A stretch of 64,000 nucleotides of DNA from Ehretia macrophylla. Taxonomy: Eukaryota > Streptophyta > Magnoliopsida > Boraginales > Ehretiaceae. The position numbers and the translations under genes were made by a program. Positions within the stretch are counted from its first letter, which is position 1. Each line of letters begins with the position of its first letter. The stretch spans positions 23,027,498 to 23,091,497 of the forward strand of contig CM075767.1 of the NCBI GenBank assembly GCA_037974665.1. Reading direction: 5' to 3'. Shown in pieces: positions 22,186 through 33,534 of this stretch. Below the pieces are notes generated by a model. It worked only from the letters and a program-made list of their open reading frames with translations, did no database searches and was not told the DNA's origin.

Positions 22186-23271
22186 TTTCACACATAGCAG
22201 AGATCCTACATATATATACATGGAGTCCATTAGTGTGTGCCGTTTGCAGCGGGATAGAAAGATTTTCTTATGGCTGGTCAATCAGAAAACGTGAATAGAA
22301 AATTCTACAGTCTCTTAATGAAAATTCTAGCCAATGAATAACGTCCTAGATATTTCACATGAGCCCACTTATTGCTCTAAGTCACTCCCTCTTGGACTTA
22401 TGGTATGATTTCCATTTTACAAGTTGACTTGCGTTTGCACTGGCAAAACACAAATATTTAATGGATTTGTTTTTTTATTTATTTATAAAAAATATAGATT
22501 TGTCCCCTCATGAATAGCAAAAAAGATGTAAACATTTTTAAAATATGGATTAGCCGTGGTGGTTAGGCATAAGTACATTTATATGGTTGGGGGTTCTATT
22601 CACCACGGTTGTATGTGTTACTTTTCTAGTTTTTGCTTAGTTTTAAGTTGGTAAAAAAAAAAAGGCTAGAAAAGTGAAGAGGTACATATGTTGTACCTTT
22701 TTTTTAAAAAAAAAAAAAAGCTATCATCCACAAATTGCAAAATTTGTAAATTTTTTTAAAAACATAGAGTTATTTGTGATTGTTAGTCACAAATATTATT
22801 ATATTGATGGTTGGGGTTCAAGTCACTATAATTGTATTTTATTTTTTACTAGTACGTGTATATCTATTAAATTTAAATAGATATATATAACTTTTAACTT
22901 TAATTTTAAAAATTGAGTTTTCTTTGAACTAACCCCATGTTATGTAATTATCAATATTAATGGATATTCATTCTCAACTTTATGATGATAATATTTATCT
23001 AAGTCCTATATCCTGATTCTATGTAAAGTTTAGCTTTATGTCACTTCTCTTATATTTTGACTATAAATAGGATTCTGTATTATAAAATTACACCAATAAA
23101 TTCAATACAAATTTGTTCTCTCTCTATAATAATATTGTATCTAGTTTTATAACACCCCAAAAATATTGTACAAAAATAATGTGCAAAAAAACATTTCAGC
23201 TCCCAACACTCAGACTTCTGGTGACGCCTCTGACTTCATCGTTTAATTCCTCAACATAGATCTTTCTCAGT
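22186..23271 (+). other. Intergenic, with promoter module copy b at about 22341-22450
   Basis: Contains the shared LRK10L promoter module (CCCACTTATTGCTCTAAGTC, then AAGTTGACTTGCGTTTGCAC), followed by AT-rich sequence. The module is about 820 bp from the next ectodomain start, unlike the other copies. Partner is 58800-59866. No gene. Confidence 0.55.
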
Positions 23272-23750
23272 ATGGCTCTTTCCTCTTTTCTAATCTCCTT
23301 TCTTTCACATCTTCTGATCTTTCACTTGGCTCAGGGGGGACAATACATCCCAGTCTATCTGCACAGAGTATTTTGAATGTGGAAGTCTTGGAATCATGAA
23401 CTGTCCTTTCTCCATATTTACTCAACCAATTTGTGGCTTATGGCATGCGGTAGATTGTTTGCTAAACCTCCAAGAATCAAACTGTCGTTAGAGGGCTAAT
23501 GATATGATAACATAGGCAAACAATTACACGCAGATACAATTCACGTCCGCGCCCCTTTGTGGCTTGATACGAAGGATTGCTTGGGCTCTTAATTTCAAGA
23601 TTAAGAGTAGTCTAATGGTAGGTTACTCTCCTAGAAGTTGGAAGACCAGTTTTGAATATCAGGATGAGAAAAAAAAAGGGATTGCCTTAGTTTTAAAATA
23701 CTCTTACACTTAAAATTTTTTGGGATCTGTAGGGGTAGCAACCCCCACTA
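23272..23750 (+). pseudogene. LRK10L ectodomain relic with SINE insertion (copy A)
   Basis: Starts ATGGCTCTTTCC like the other family members. It can be followed through signal peptide, C..YFECGSLGIMN, PFS, and the VDC and PRIKLSLEG regions with frameshifts, to the RAP.WL..KDC motif, where a SINE splits it. After the SINE a short piece (LVLKYSYT) remains. No WAK_assoc end or kinase follows. Partner 59867-60310. Confidence 0.8.
23586..23678 (+). mobile_element. tRNA-derived-type SINE (copy A)
   Basis: About 93 bp with a box A-like TAGTCTAATGGTAGG, a degenerate box B (GTTTTGAATATC) and an A-run before the target duplication. The right duplication GGATTGCCTTAG is at 23679-23690; the left one is mutated. 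The better preserved partner is at 60181-60280. Confidence 0.7.
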
Positions 23751-23789
23751 CTCGCCGTATGCATCCGCTTGTAGGTTTTTGTTATATGA

Positions 23790-24405
23790 TAATGTTGGAA
23801 TTTCTACAGTCCTTCCATTTTCAGATTGGTTGAGGAGTCAACTAGTCAAATCGTCTGCTTAGGCTGGTTAATCAGGAAGATGAGTAGAAAAATTCTACAA
23901 TCTCAGAATGAAAATTCTAGCCAATGAGTTTGTATTACTCTATATTTTCTTACATGTCCCCACTTATTAGCTCTTTTTTTTAAGTCTTTGTAAATATTTC
24001 TAAGTCATTTAGTGTGCGCGTTTGCAGCCATGTGGTTCACACAAAACTGAGATTCCATATATATATATGGAGCCCATTAGTGTGTGGGTTTGCAGCAATT
24101 TAGTAGAGGTTTAAGGCCGCACAATATAACTAACAAGATTCGAGTTGATAACCTCTTGCATTCATAGCGAGTTACATACCACTGGACCAAAGCCCTAATG
24201 GTAACGTCCTACATATTTCACATGGCCCAACTTATTGGTCTAAGTCATTCCCTCTTGTCTTATGCTAAGATTTCCATTTTCCAAGTTGACTTGCGTTTGC
24301 ACTGACGAAACTGGATACACATTGTCGAGAAACAAACGCAAAATTTTACTATACTTGATGGTTTAATTCCTCAACATATCTCTTTTCTTGTAGTTGTTTC
24401 TCGGT
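23790..24405 (+). promoter_or_regulatory. Promoter region of the 24406 gene, module copies c and d
   Basis: Two partial tandem copies of the shared module: 23930-24030 (ATGTCCCCACTTATTAGCTC, but no W-box core) and 24208-24340 (CACATGGCCCAACTTATTGG, then CAAGTTGACTTGCGTTTGCA). The second lies about 115 bp before the ATG. Partner 60390-60974. Confidence 0.55.
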
Positions 24406-27038
24406 ATGGCTCTTTCCTCTTCTTTAATTGCCTTCTTTCTTTCGCATCTTCTAATTTTTCACTTGGCTCGGGGGCAGAAAGAATCCCAGTCTAACTGCTC
24501 TCAGTATTTTCAATGTGGAAGTCTTAGAATCATGAACTTTCCTTTCTCCAAATTTACTGAACCAAATTGTGGCTTGTGTGTGGTTGATTGTGATGCTAAG
24601 CCATCTCCAAGAATCAAACTGTCATTAGAGGGAGAATGGTATGATACTACAGACAAACAAGTACAGGCAGATACAATTAACGTCCGCGCCCCTTCGTGGC
24701 TTGAGAATAAGGAGTGCTTTAGTTTTAAAAATCTCTCTCTTCCAAACTCTGATTCAATATCATTCACAGTCTTTCCCCACATTACATTGTTCAAATGTAA
24801 TGTAATATCTCTTCTTGAGAATAAGGATTGCTTTAGCTTCGATCATCATTTTAGTGGTTATGCAAAGTTCACCGGTTGTTGTGAACTGCATGGCTTCCAT
24901 GTATACTACACCTAAACAGATGAAAGAGATCCAAGTGCTCTTGGTACTCTTCCAGATAGCTGCTCGATTATTCAGTTGCCAATCGTACACTTCGATCCAT
25001 ATGTGGATCCTCCTAAGGACTTGTATGGTTTATTGGCTAGTGAATTTGATCTGCAGTGGCATCTTTCTGATAATTGTTCTAATTGTCACCAAAGAGGTGG
25101 CCAATGTCTAACTGACACCGAGAATCAATTCCATTGCTCTGGAGGGACAGAAATATCCACCTCCAAAGGTATAGGCATATCCATCGAATTTTTGTGGCAA
25201 TCCAAATTCATATGATCTTAATTGATTGAGTATCAAGGTTTAAGCATCCTGATTAAATGGAACTCATCTTCTTTTTATCACTAATGCAGAGTATCCAAGT
25301 TCTGTGTTACTTGTTCTGCACGAGCTCATATTCTAGACAAATCACACATGTACATATTGATTTAACCAAAAACTACTTGCACATACCAGTTATATGCATA
25401 CATACAAGCACTAGGTGCGAAACAAAACAAAGATTTGTTAGAACCCTATAAAAGAAAATAGTATTTGTAAAATATAAAAATAAAATGTTTAGTTATCTAT
25501 TCAAACAAGATATATAAATTCATTGGCTCTCACGCTCAAGGTAAATTCTCATCTATTTTTTATTTGTATAAATGTGATGAGCCTTGTTAGGCAGTTGAAT
25601 TCAGCAAATGCAAACCCGCCCCACCAGTAGCACAAAAGTACCCCCCAATAAGAAAAAGCAAGAATGACAACTTTTTTCAAGCTTTTACATAATTATAATC
25701 TGATCTTTTACATAATTTCCTTTTTTCTAACACAAAATCATTCTACCCGTGATTTAATTCTATTTTTGTTCGTTTTGATTTATTTTTTGGTGCAGGAAAG
25801 CGCAGTTTGCAACTTATTCTTGGCACATGTACCTTCTGTAATTAAAAGTGCTACTTGGACATATTCATGTATCAATGCATCAATTACATCCATAATTTTA
25901 TATTCTTGTACTTCATAATAAATTTGTTTCTATTTACTAATTGCAGTTGTCCCTGCTAGTGGATTTGCAATACTCACGCTAGTCTACTGTTGCTTAAGAA
26001 GGAAATGCTCAATTTTTAATTTTAAAATAGACAAATGCCAAGATGTGGAAATCTTTTTAAAGAATTATGGTTCACTTGCTCCTAAGAGGTACCACTATTC
26101 TAATGTTAAGAAAATGACAAGCTCTTTCAAGATTAGATTAGGTGAAGGAGGCTATGGTTCTGTATATAAAAGTAAACTTCGTGATGGTAGTTTTGTTGCA
26201 GTGAAGATGTTGAATGACACAAAGGGAAATGGAGAAGAATTTATCAATGAGGTCGCAAGTATTAGCAGGACTTCTCATGCTAACATTGTCAAGCTTCTTG
26301 GGTTCTGTTTTGGGTGCAACAAAAGAGCTTTTAATCTATGAGTTCATGCCTAATGGATCTCTTGAGAAGTTCATCTATGAGAAAAAATCATTGGTAGATC
26401 GCCAGTTGGGATGGGAAAAATTGTACAAAATTGCAGTTGGCATTGCTCGAGGATTAGAGTATTTACATTGTCTTTGTAATACTCAAATTGTGCACTTTGA
26501 CATAAAGCCGCATAACATTCTTCTTGATGAACAGTTTTGTCCTAAAGTTTCTGACTTTGGCCTTTCTAAATTATCTACTAGGACAAAAAGTATTGTATCA
26601 ATATTGGGTGCGCGAGGGACAATTGGATATATCGCTCTCGAAGTTGTTTGCAGAAATATTGGAGGGGTCTCTCATAAATCCGATGTCTATAGCTATGGCA
26701 TGATGATTCTTGAAGTCTTTGGAGAAAGAAAGAATGTCGATGTTAGAGTCAATCATACCAGTGAGATATATTATCCGCATTGGATCTACAAGCAACTTGA
26801 ACTAAACCAAGAGCTTGGATTTGATGGAATTATGGATGAATAAGAGAATGAGAAAGCAAGAAAGATGATCATGGTGAGCTTGTGGTGCATACAAATAGAT
26901 CCATCAACTCGACCATCAATGACTAAGGTGGTAGAAATGCTAGAAGGGAACCTAGACTCCTTGCAAGTTCCTCCCAAACTCTACTTATTTTCGCCTTCTC
27001 GGTCACCGGTTGAAGTTTCAAGTGTAAAAATAAATTAG
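24406..27038 (+). pseudogene. LRK10L receptor kinase with three lesions (copy A)
   Basis: Exon 1 (24406-25168): signal peptide, GUB_WAK_bind (QYFQCGSLRIMNFPFSKF, PNCGLCVVDCDAKP) and WAK_assoc (LQWHLSDNCSNCHQRGGQCL). Exon 2 (25796-25828): RSLQLILGT linker, with its last base changed (AT/GT instead of AG/GT). Exon 3 (25947-27038): membrane helix, [12 protein letters not shown], kinase with [51 protein letters not shown] and the [18 protein letters not shown] tail. Lesions by comparison with copy B: TAA at 24913-24915 (TAT in B), one extra T near 26325 in the N-lobe, and TAA at 26841-26843 (GAA in B). A small difference at 24790-24840 duplicates a LENKDCFSF-like segment. The start at 24406 is chosen because all relatives share MALSSSLI; an in-frame ATG exists at 24394. 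Confidence 0.88.
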
Positions 27039-27113
27039 TATTGGTAATATTTATTCCACTGTTTTCCTTTAAAGGAATTCTACTTTTACCTCGTTGTAGT
27101 ACTCTGTAACTTA

Positions 27114-29361
27114 TGTTAAAAGAATTTAGGTTTTCGTATAATTACATGATTGAAGCATTAATTTAATATTAAATTAATACAATTACAGGTTTTCTTATTA
27201 GATTAAGTTGTTTATTATTTAAGTTTATTATTCTTGTTTACTAAGTTTTGCATCCTATAAATAGGCACTTATATTGTACTTTATAATATGTCGAATAACA
27301 CACCATGTAGGTCGTTTTGTTTATTCTTTTTGTTTAGAGCCACCGTTGGTGGTAGCTTTTACTATTGTTCACTTTTGTATATGTTTTCTGTCCTTTTTTT
27401 TTTATTTTTTTGTTTAACATGGTATCAGAGCCCATGTTTAAATATTGGAAATGATATGAAGAAGATGTTCTGGGTGTTATTGGAGTTTTTTCAACAAGTT
27501 GGATTTGACTTTGCAGTTCGTTTTGCCAAATTTGGTGTTCTTAAAGTTTAGGGTGTTCTTGTCGAGTTTTGAATTTGGGCATTAGTGTAGTGATTTTTCG
27601 TCATCTTTTTGTGTCATTAGTATTTGGGTTTTGGCCTTTAGGCAATTTGGGCCTCCAAGCACTTTGCTCCTTCGGGTATTTGAGTCTTCGAACGTTTAGC
27701 CTTCCAGCATTAGTTCTTTGTTCTTTGGCCTTCGGACATTAGTTTTACAAATTTGCCTTTTAGGTATTAGTCTTCAAAATTGTTTTTTTTTCATTCTTTT
27801 AACTTGGTGTGTATTTTGTTGCGGATGTTGGTAATGATTTCAAGACACCTTGGCAATTCAGTTAGTAAACTCAAGTTTCTCTACTTGATTTTGAAGGAAG
27901 CTGTTGAAAGAATTTAGGTTTTGGTATAATTACATGATTGGAGCAATAATTTAGGATTAAATTAATACAATCACAAGTTTCCTTATTAGATTAAGTTTCC
28001 TATTATTTGACTTTATTATTCTTGTTTACCAAATTTTGCGGCCTATAAATAGAAACTTCTATTGTACTTTACAATATATTGAATAATACACCATGTAGTG
28101 ATTTTTTGTATTCCTCTTGGGGCAAAAATCATTTTGGTCCCTGAGGTTTGGTATAAAATCCAAACTGGTCCCTGAGGTTTGCAAAAAGACCAAATAGGTC
28201 TCTCCCATTATCTGTGACTTAATAGTCAAATATTTTACCAAATAAAAAGACTTAAATGACCTTGCTTTAGTGGTTGGAGATTTGGAGGGGAGGAAAAAAA
28301 AAGATTAGGACCATGCAACAAGCACAACTATTTAAGCACTCAAACCATTTTGTCTCCTCATTTGAAAACAAAAAAGAAAAAATAATAATAGATGAAAAAA
28401 ATTCAAATATTAAATGTGAAAAACTAATTCACATGTAACGAATTCCTCTTCTATTATTATTTTTTCTTTTTTGTTTTCAAATGACGAGGAATTTGTTACA
28501 TGTGAATTATAGTGAATTTATCACAAGGTTATACATTCTATTGTCTAATATTGCACCTCAATACATTTTTCAAGTTAGTTAAAAGTCGGACAACATTTGT
28601 AGTTGGAGGACATATATCCAAAATTTAAGACTTTAAAAGCCACAATTAGTGGCTACCTGATACTAAATTCAACTTTCGGGGACAAAGTATTAGTTATAGA
28701 TATACTTGACTTTCTCTTTAATTTATATTTAATTTTACACTATTATAAATATTAAAAATTACAGACTATTCAGTCATATAATATTTCTATAATCTGAAAA
28801 TGATGAAGGAGATTACATAGTTGATCAAATATATCAGATATCAGTAATTCCATAAACTCACTCAAAATTAAAGGAAAAACAAACTAAAGACAACCCAATC
28901 AACATTACCAAAGAAAGAAAAAAAAAAGGTGTATTCTAAAAAAATTAAGAGCCAAACTCTTCTAAGTAGCAAGAATTTTGTTGTTGTTCCTTTTTTTTTG
29001 GTGAGAAAGAGGATGAATTAAAAGTGATAAAAGAAAAAAAAATGGCTTGGGTGCTTAAATAGTTGTGCCTGCTGCATGGTCTCAATCTTTTTTTTTTCCT
29101 TCCCTCCAAATCTCCAACCACTAAGGCAAGGGCATTTAAATCTTTTTATTTGATAAAATTTTTGACTATTAAGTTATATATAAAGGGAGGGACCTATTTG
29201 GTCTTTCTGCAAATCTCAGGGATCAGTTTGGACTTTATACCAAACCTCAGGGACCAAAATGGTTTTTGCCCATTCCTCTTGTTTAGAGCCACTGTTGATG
29301 GTGACTCCTACTATTGTTCGCTTCCGTATATATTTTCAATCTTTTTCGATTTTGTTTAACA
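27114..29361 (+). mobile_element. Miniature copia-type LTR element (TRIM-like)
   Basis: LTR 1 is 27114-27419 (TGTTAAAAG...GTTTAACA). The primer site TGGTATCAGAGCCC follows at 27420. The internal region is only about 480 bp with no ORF of note. LTR 2 starts at 27902 and ends at 29361, interrupted by a Mutator-type insertion (28120-29271). The target duplication is ACTTC at 29362-29366 and ACTTA at 27109-27113; copy B has ACTTC at its left side. A TATA-like CCTATAAATAGGC lies at about 27255. It is present in both copies of the duplication. Confidence 0.85.
28120..29271. mobile_element. Mutator-type non-autonomous element with long inverted repeats
   Basis: Begins GGGCAAAAATCATTTTGGTC and ends with its inverted partner (ACCAAAATGGTTTTTGCCC). 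The inverted repeats extend about 200 bp, including the CCTGAGGTTTGG phrase. A perfect 10-bp target duplication ATTCCTCTTG is at 28110-28119 and 29272-29281. A second inverted repeat lies inside at about 28358-28395 and 28452-28492. No transposase. Confidence 0.85.
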
Positions 29362-30173
29362 ACTTCAAGGAGATAGAAGTTGTATCCACAACAATAAAAA
29401 TCCAAATTATCCTATCATTTTAATTGCGTAAAATGTATACCATCCCATGCATTTATGTAATTTGTACATTAAATTCTGTTTTAGTTTAACTAATAGTAAA
29501 ACACTTGTATCTTTTCAAAACTTGCATGTTACTCCTTCCATCAAAATGAGTCATTCTTCGAATACAATGGTCATTACGAACTTAGGAAAGTCAAGTACTC
29601 TGTGTTGAATTAGGTAATTTGTAAAGGTTGAAATATTGAGAATCACTTTATTTGGTTGACATAAAATATATATATGCAAGTATTTTTGATATATAATATA
29701 CTCCCGCTTGTTTCCAACAAAAAAAAAGAAGACAAAATCCTTTATAAGTTTCGAAAAATAATCTCAAAAACTCCCAAAAATACTGAACTACTAGAATCAA
29801 TGACTTGGCAAAATATGATTTGAGTGAGACCATTAGACCAAGCAAGAATTTGCCACAAAAAAAGAGTCGTTTTGGCTCAACAACAATTCCATGTTCAATC
29901 AAACAATATTATCTGGTGCAGTGCCCCTAAAACGAGGCACTACATATATATGGCTTAAGGCTCTATCTTTTGCTCTCATGAACAAAGCCTCCTTTGATGA
30001 TACGACTAATCCCCTTACTAGTGAACTTGCCCGATGAATTGACCAGGAAAAAAAAAATGAAAAGAACTTTCCCCATGAATGTGTTCCCTAGTTGAATCTG
30101 CAGGGTCTTTTTAAAATAAAGAAATCAGTCAAAGAATACCCTCAAGTACTCTGGAGATAGTTTTACGCCCTTA
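29362..30173 (+). other. 3' flank of the 24406 gene, continued beyond the TRIM
   Basis: Continues the sequence seen after other kinase copies (compare 18010-18060 and 42900-42970), then resembles 19540-19990. Antisense reading shows coding-like fragments but no recognisable domain and many stops. No gene called. Confidence 0.6.
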
Positions 30174-30720
30174 TCTGTGTTTGCACTTGTTGGTTATAGT
30201 AACAAAATTAATTTTTTTCTCTTTTCAAGATGAACTTCTAAATAGTACCTTAAGCTAACATCAGTTTGGTGTTTTAAATGTTCCCCTCGTTTTAAGCCAT
30301 AATCAGGTAAATAAAGCTAGATGGAAGTACCTAATATTTACTGTTTTCTGCTCAATTTTAGAACATAGCTAATCTGCAATCATAAAGCATTCTTTTTCTG
30401 TAATGTATGTGGCTTGACCATATCAAGTATTAACACGTCATTTTTTGTATTAATTGTTTTCATGATTTCATATTTACTTCTTAAATTTTAATAACTATAA
30501 ACTTCTCATTGATTCAAACTCTTATTTATCATCGAGTGAGTGATAATAGGGAGATTGACAAGAAAAAATCTTTGCTATATCATTATCACAAGAGAAAGGT
30601 CACAAAACACGTGTACTTGACCAATCCCTTTAGTAAAAAGGTATTTTTGACTACCTCTTTTATTATTGAGAACTGTGGCTTATCTCGTCCTTTTCTCTTT
30701 CGTCCATTCGTTTGTTAAAA
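30174..30720. repeat. Spacer repeat R, copy 1
   Basis: Related to 33535-34040 and 43560-43830 (shared CACTTGTTGGTTATAGTAAC, TTAAGCCATAATCAGGTAA and GACCAATCCCTTTAGTAA). The copies punctuate the cluster. No gene. Confidence 0.7.
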
Positions 30721-31074
30721 AATTGTAAAATATCTTTTACGCCCTTGACTTTTACCCCTCTTCCTTTTTCCCTTCTTCTTTCTTTTGCACCTCTCTTTGT
30801 TATCTATCTCCGGTCAGTTTTGTCAATTAGCATTGCCAATTCATTTTCAGCTTTACTCTTCTTTCCTACTCTCCAACCCCAAGAAGAAAAAATAAAAAGG
30901 ATAAAAAATAACTTCCGTTCATTTTTTTCCACGCATGTCCAATTATGCGTGAATTCTCCTAAACTACAACTAATGCTCCACAAAGTCCAAATGCATTGCA
31001 ACAATGTTTTTGACCAAAGTCTTGACAACAATTCTTAGGATAAAATGGCCAGAGAGCATTCTTCAATTTTTCGT
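30721..31074. other. No supported gene
   Basis: A 108-residue ORF on + (30712-31038) is leucine and phenylalanine-rich with no domain, and its antisense is also open. I see nothing else. Confidence 0.4.
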
Positions 31075-31449
31075 GCTTTTAACCATAGTTGTTGTTGAAT
31101 CGTGAACTGTATCGTGAATCGAAATGTCATTTTTTTGAGTTGTGAATCGTAGCGATTCGGTCACAAATTAAAATCTAGATTAATCTGATATATTATGTTT
31201 CTATTAACAGTTTTTAGTTGAAATTCTTCTTTTGAATGAATATTAATATATGTTTTTTGTTACTTTTTTAATAATCACTATCTTGCAAACTAAATTCCAA
31301 AGCAATTTTATGTCCAAACTACAAAGACCACATATGATTGCTTGTGAATCTCAAAATTAATATATATATATATATAGTACCATTGCTTGTGATAAAGAGT
31401 AAAATAAAACAAGCTAATATAATTTGGTTTTTGTGTCTGATGCCCAAAA

Positions 31450-31536
31450 TTTCTTTGCTTTCTAAATGATAAGTTAACTTGGACATCAGTAATATTTCTT
31501 TGCTTTCTAAATGATAAGTTAGCATGGACATCAGTT
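31450..31536. repeat. Two-copy tandem repeat, about 44 bp
   Basis: The phrase TTTCTTTGCTTTCTAAATGA occurs twice in succession with the following GACATCAGT, differing at a few bases. Confidence 0.85.
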
Positions 31537-31767
31537 ATATCACTTTGTCTGAAGTCTCATTCTTCCTATCCATTTTCTTCTCTATGTCCTTGCCTTCCTA
31601 GTTACTATCATTTCTTTGTAGCATTTAGTTGCTTGTTGGACTCCAATAACAGCAAATGATCCACAGGTACAATACCATTAATGAGTGCAACAACGAAGCA
31701 GGATATGCAAACAAGATTATGAACTACAAGAATAAGATCAAATGGTGTATGTAACAATGATAATAAA

Positions 31768-32090
31768 TTAATTAAAAGAAATTAAACAAAGAACATATCT
31801 GCAAAATGTTTCAACCTTGAAGCGCAATCCATTATCAAGTTGAACATAAGTTTGGAATTCGCCGTCAAGTGTACTTGCTACAACAGTGATAATCCAGGGC
31901 GCAACATTTGAAACAGTTTTTTCACATGGTCCTTTATTCCCAGCTGAACATATAACTGGTATGCCATTCTTCACGGCATGGAATGACCTAATGGCAACAG
32001 AATCTTCAATGTACTCTATCGGTTTTCCTCCAATAGACGCTGAAATCACATCAACTTCATCATATATGGTGCAGTTTGTGAGTGTGGTCT
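31768..32090 (-). pseudogene. Subtilisin-like protease (S8) exon fragment
   Basis: The - strand encodes EVDVISASIGGKP, SVAIRSFHAVKNGIPVICSA, GNKGPCEKTVSNVAPWIITV and ASTLDGEFQTYVQLDNG. This is the region of plant subtilases that carries the oxyanion-hole asparagine (SAGNxGP), closest in wording to the SBT5/AIR3 type. The exon appears to end at about 31816 (RFK, then a GT donor on the - strand), so part of an intron was carried too. The catalytic Asp, His and Ser regions are absent. It lies inside the putative Pack-MULE, so it is best read as a captured fragment. Confidence 0.82.
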
Positions 32091-32243
32091 GAATGGCGAA
32101 TGATTCAGTGAATCGTACGATTTGATACGATTCATAGACAATTCATGTTGATTGACGATTCTCCCATTCGATTCGTATCGATTCTTTGCTGAATCGTATC
32201 GAATTATACAGTTCGCAACGATTTCGACAACAGAGCTTTTAAC

Positions 32244-32489
32244 AGACTCATATTACATTTAATTACATACACATATATGTATGTATGTATCAAGAACGAT
32301 TTTAGTAAAAAGTAAAAAAAAAAAAAAAAGTACAAAGAAAGAATAGAAATACACGCCCAAAGGCGAAATCGAAACCATGTCCATGCGAGCACAAGGATCA
32401 AACAATACAAAACAAAACGAGCTCAAAACATGGAAAACGTAATAATTACAAAAACAAGAAAAACCAAAAACAAGTGAACCCAATCCTAA
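32244..32489. other. No gene seen
   Basis: Low-complexity, A-rich sequence with a poly-A run near 32312-32329 and CATACATACA-like words. The ORF on the - strand across it is a shadow of the LINE relic. Confidence 0.5.
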
Positions 32490-32940
32490 GATTTGCTCTA
32501 TGCAAGAAGTATTTGGATTGATGCATCGAGACTTGAACATCAATGCAAAGTCGGCAAAGTGATTCAAAATGGAAGATGGAAATGGCCAAGAAGCCTTTCT
32601 TCTCTGGCAACAAATCTTGATGACATGCCTTCGAATTCTCGCAACAGCGATGTGATCCAGTGGTACATTGGATCCAATGAATCCTTTCAAACTCACTCTA
32701 CCTGGGAATCTCTGAGAACAAACCATCCAAAAGTGCCATGGTATGATCTTCTTTGAAAACAGGGTTTCATCCCAAAGCACAGTTTCTGTTGTTGGCTTGC
32801 AATCTTGAACAGACTGCCTACAAAGGTTCGTATACTCAATTGGGGAATGCAAATTGATGGTAGATGCTCTCTTTGTCATATGTATTTGGAAACCAAGGAA
32901 CACCTTTTCTTTGACCGTTCTTTTGTTATTCTTATATAAT
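32490..32940 (+). pseudogene. LINE reverse transcriptase C-terminal relic (zf-RVT)
   Basis: On + the frame from 32493 gives a region typical of the tail of plant LINE ORF2: WESLRTNHPKVPWYDLL, then TGA near 32754, then HSFCCWLAILNRLPTKVRIL, CSLCHMYLETKEHLFFDRSF. The CxxC...HLFF pattern and the (K)H.F..WLA..NRLPT motif match the zinc-binding domain found after LINE reverse transcriptases. The polymerase itself is missing. Confidence 0.75.
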
Positions 32941-33168
32941 AGCGTTGGGATTTTTACAGTCCTTTCGTATTGAGATTGGTTCAAGAGATGAAAAAATCTG
33001 TTGAAGAGTCGACTAGTGAAGCCGTCTGCTTAGGCTGGTTAATCAGGAAGATGAGTAGCATCCTATCCAATGATTTCGTATTACTCTATATTTTCTACAT
33101 GTCCCCACTTATTAGCTCTCTTAGCTAAGTCTCTGTAAAGATTTCCAAGTCAACTTGCATATGCAGTG
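32937..33168 (+). promoter_or_regulatory. Relic LRK10L promoter region, module copy e
   Basis: Matches the upstream regions at 3055-3420 and 23800-24030: the words TTACAGTCCTTTCGTATT..GAGATTGGTT, GTCTGCTTAGGCTGGTTAAT, ATGTCCCCACTTATTAGCTC and CCAAGTCAACTTGCAT. It has no ectodomain after it; a copia fragment follows instead. Confidence 0.7.
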
Positions 33169-33534
33169 AGTATTGTAAGCCAATTCATGTATGCACCTCG
33201 TACCTCTCATCTGGATGTTGTTTATCATATCCTTCGGTATTTCTCCTGGACTTGGAATCTTTAATGCAACGGGTGTACAAAAAGGATTATCCCGTTACAT
33301 TGATATGGATTATGCGGGGTCAAAGAGCGATAGACGTTCTACCTCAGGGATGTGCACCTTTCGTGGCAATCACCTTCTCTCATGGAAAAGTAAGAAGCAA
33401 GCAGTTGTCTCACGATCTTCTGTGAAAGCTGAGTACCGTGCTATGGCTCAAGGAACATGTGAACTACTCTGGTTACGCTCTCTCTTGTCTGAGTTAGGGT
33501 TTCCAATGACCAACTCATCCACTTTATTCTGTGT
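33169..33534 (+). pseudogene. Copia RNase H scrap
   Basis: The + strand encodes the copia RNase H block close to the inner element's: DYAGSKSDRRSTSGMCTF, SWKSKKQAVVSRSS and AEYRAMAQGTCELLWL. It has a 12-bp deletion near 33240 and no LTRs. It ends in STLFC at about 33534, where spacer repeat R starts. Orientation is opposite to the 7-17 kb elements. Confidence 0.88.

Larger units (their letters stand above)
31084..32234. mobile_element. Putative Pack-MULE carrying a subtilase exon
   Basis: Perfect 9-bp direct repeats GCTTTTAAC at 31075-31083 and 32235-32243 bracket 1151 bp. The two ends are imperfect inverted repeats rich in GAATCG words: left GTTGTTGAATCGTGAACTGT, right (reverse complement) GTTGTCGAAATCG then GCGAACTGTATA. 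This size of duplication is that of Mutator-like elements. The interior contains a subtilase fragment on the - strand and a ~44-bp tandem duplication at 31450-31536. No transposase. Confidence 0.65.

Noticed and set aside
24394-24405. Upstream ATG (also at 60963 and 39597) as the gene start
   Set aside because: The extra residues differ between copies, whereas MAL(S/P)SSLI is shared by all, so the second ATG is preferred.
30712-31038. 108-residue ORF with hydrophobic start
   Set aside because: No domain, overlaps another open frame on the opposite strand, and the composition follows T-rich DNA.
32259-32984. 241-residue ORF on the - strand
   Set aside because: It is the antisense of the LINE zf-RVT relic, whose + strand frame has recognisable motifs; the - frame has none.
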